A model generated the notes under the pieces. The model searched no databases. It was not told the DNA's origin and saw nothing but the letters and a program-made list of their open reading frames with translations. This document shows, piece after piece, positions 62,936 to 64,000 of a stretch of 64,000 nt of DNA. The position numbers and the translations under genes were made by a program. Origin of the DNA: Myxococcales bacterium UBA1660. GTDB lineage: Bacteria > Myxococcota_A > Polyangia > Polyangiales > Houyiibacteriaceae. Within the stretch, counting starts at the first letter, position 1, and the number at the start of each line of letters is the position of its first letter. Where the stretch lies: the NCBI GenBank assembly GCA_002320815.1, contig DCLA01000083.1, forward strand, positions 1-64,000, in the 5' to 3' direction.

Positions 62936-64000
62936 TCAGCGCGCGTGGAGCATGAACACGAGGTATTGCCCCCAGGGCGCCCCCGGCGCCTGATGGAAGA
63001 TGGCGGCGGCCTGCACGTAGAGCGGCCCCGGTTGGAGCAGCTCCTCCGGGACCTGCAGCGTGTCCAGTCGGCCGCCGGTTCGGAGCGTCAGCCCGCCCAC
63101 GGCGTGGTTCCATTCCCGAGCCGCCCGGGCCATGGCGGCCTCGAGCGCCCGACCGGGGTCCTTGCCCTCGCGCACCCGCTCGAGCTCGCGCACGAGCGCG
63201 CTCGGGTCACGCACCTCGGTGGGAGGCTCGAGCCCCCGGGCGACCCGGACCTCCGTGATCCGGTCCAACAGGGCGGTCGCCGTCGCGGCCGTGGCCGGCG
63301 CGCCGGCCGGCGGCGCGTCTTCGTAGCTCGTCACGATGGCCCCGATCCCACCGGCCTCCACCACCGACGCGATCGCGAGGTAGCGCGCTTCGGGGTCCAT
63401 GAAGACCGCCCGCATCGAGGGGCGGTCCATCGCGATGCCCAGCCACTCGGCGACATCGGTCGTGCCCATCGCCGACGCCGTCAGCCGGGCGTCGCGGATG
63501 GCTCCCGGGACCTCCCAGCCCGCGAGCATGGTGAGCGCGATCTGGTCTCGGAGCTCGTCCGACGCGCCGCTCCAGAAGTAGTGTCGCGCCGCGGGCTCGA
63601 GCGCCCGGGTCTCGGCCTCGGCGTGCACCAGCGGACCCAGTCCGAACTCGCGTCGAAGCTCCGCCACCCGCGCCAAGACGAGCCGCTGGAGCTCGCCGGG
63701 GTTCGTGGCGCGAGCCGTCGGCCCCACGGCAGTCGGCCGGTGGCGACGAGCGGCGTCCGCGCCGCGGCGCGCCAGCAGGGTGGCGACCCCTTGGGCGAGG
63801 AATCGTCCCTCCCGGAGCAGGCCGACGTCGATGCCCGCGACCTCGTCGGCGGGATCCATCGCGCACCGGAAGGCGACCTCGGGCAGCGCGACGTTCCGGG
63901 CGGCTTCGCACTCGCGCACGCCGTGGTCCCCGACGTTGATCAGAGCCTCCACGTGCCGGGCATCCTCGACGAGGAGCCGACCGCGGATCACGACGGCCCC
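62936..64000 (-). CDS. Protein with CAP/SCP-like domain, partial (N-terminus beyond window)
   Basis: The open frame continues through the right edge without a start that must be used, so the N-terminus is missing; about 354 residues are visible. From about residue 100 on it looks like a CAP/SCP domain: ELQRLVLARVAELRREFGLGPLVHAEA, a central AEWLGIAMDRPSMRAVFMDPE segment in the place of the usual W-x-x-S-x-x-H-R element, and a late IASVVEAGGIGA. The assignment is moderate because the classical metal-site His residues are not all obvious. The C-terminal 120 residues are helical and then beta-rich and not recognised. Confidence 0.55.
   Translation of the reverse strand, partial: GAVVIRGRLLVEDARHVEALINVGDHGVRECEAARNVALPEVAFRCAMDPADEVAGIDVGLLREGRFLAQGVATLLARRGADAARRHRPTAVGPTARATNPGELQRLVLARVAELRREFGLGPLVHAEAETRALEPAARHYFWSGASDELRDQIALTMLAGWEVPGAIRDARLTASAMGTTDVAEWLGIAMDRPSMRAVFMDPEARYLAIASVVEAGGIGAIVTSYEDAPPAGAPATAATATALLDRITEVRVARGLEPPTEVRDPSALVRELERVREGKDPGRALEAAMARAAREWNHAVGGLTLRTGGRLDTLQVPEELLQPGPLYVQAAAIFHQAPGAPWGQYLVFMLHAR

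Overview
The window is very GC-rich (roughly 70% by eye) and almost fully packed with genes. It reads like the chromosome of a myxobacterium-type member of the Myxococcota, closest in style to Polyangia/Sandaracinus. The reasons are Hanks-type Ser/Thr kinases fused to AAA/TPR or membrane modules, a sigma-54 activator, many secreted lipoproteins with Asp/Gly/Thr-rich linkers after the lipobox, a protein that looks like the myxobacterial TIGR02265/DUF2378 family, and a giant CheB-CheR-PAS histidine kinase. The assignment is inference; there is no rRNA or other marker gene to settle it. No tRNA, rRNA, CRISPR array, phage or insertion sequence was recognised.

Layout. 1-9.7 kb: an edge-truncated EGF-like lipoprotein, a kinase-AAA-TPR signalling protein, a carotenoid-oxygenase-family enzyme, a sigma-54-type activator with an unusual L1 loop, a small LuxR-type regulator behind a -24/-12 promoter, and mntP. 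9.8-24 kb: envelope and hydrolytic functions (L,D-transpeptidase, permease-like protein, penicillin-acylase-family lipoprotein, membrane metallophosphoesterase, ferritin-like membrane protein, TMEM53-like hydrolase, TetR-amidase operon). 24.4-31.4 kb: sulfurtransferase, then oxyR-ahpC-ahpF with a recognisable OxyR operator, a membrane kinase, and a GAF-type free-methionine sulfoxide reductase. 31.5-38 kb: a large secreted alpha/beta-hydrolase-like lipoprotein and a chemotaxis-like hybrid kinase broken by a frameshift. 38-48.7 kb: a secreted lipin-like HAD lipoprotein, amidohydrolase, GST, a second small LuxR regulator, M13 peptidase, hppD with a divergent LysR regulator, a cluster of inverted and tandem repeats, a HIT protein, a sialidase-like-repeat lipoprotein and an esterase lipoprotein. 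48.9-54 kb: a tightly coupled TetR-ABC-permease-permease operon, a MATE pump and a PNPOx-fold protein. 54-64 kb: an acetoacetate-decarboxylase/desaturase-like fusion coupled to the TIGR02265-like gene, egtC-egtB (ergothioneine), katE, a DDAH-fold hydrolase and an edge-truncated CAP-like protein.

How the genes work together. The clearest theme is peroxide and thiol defence spread over three loci: OxyR/AhpC/AhpF, free Met-sulfoxide repair, and EgtC/EgtB next to the large catalase. A second theme is drug or toxic-compound export and conversion (ABC exporter, MATE, GST, amidase, each with local TetR control where visible). A third is sensory regulation, with two eukaryote-like kinases, the hybrid kinase, and two paralogous small LuxR proteins that both have sigma-54-like -24/-12 elements upstream. 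The most unusual items are the repeat cluster at 45.6-45.8 kb (which also supplies the C-terminus of a LysR protein), the decarboxylase-desaturase fusion, the non-canonical GAFTGA loop, and the OxyR box that includes the oxyR stop codon.
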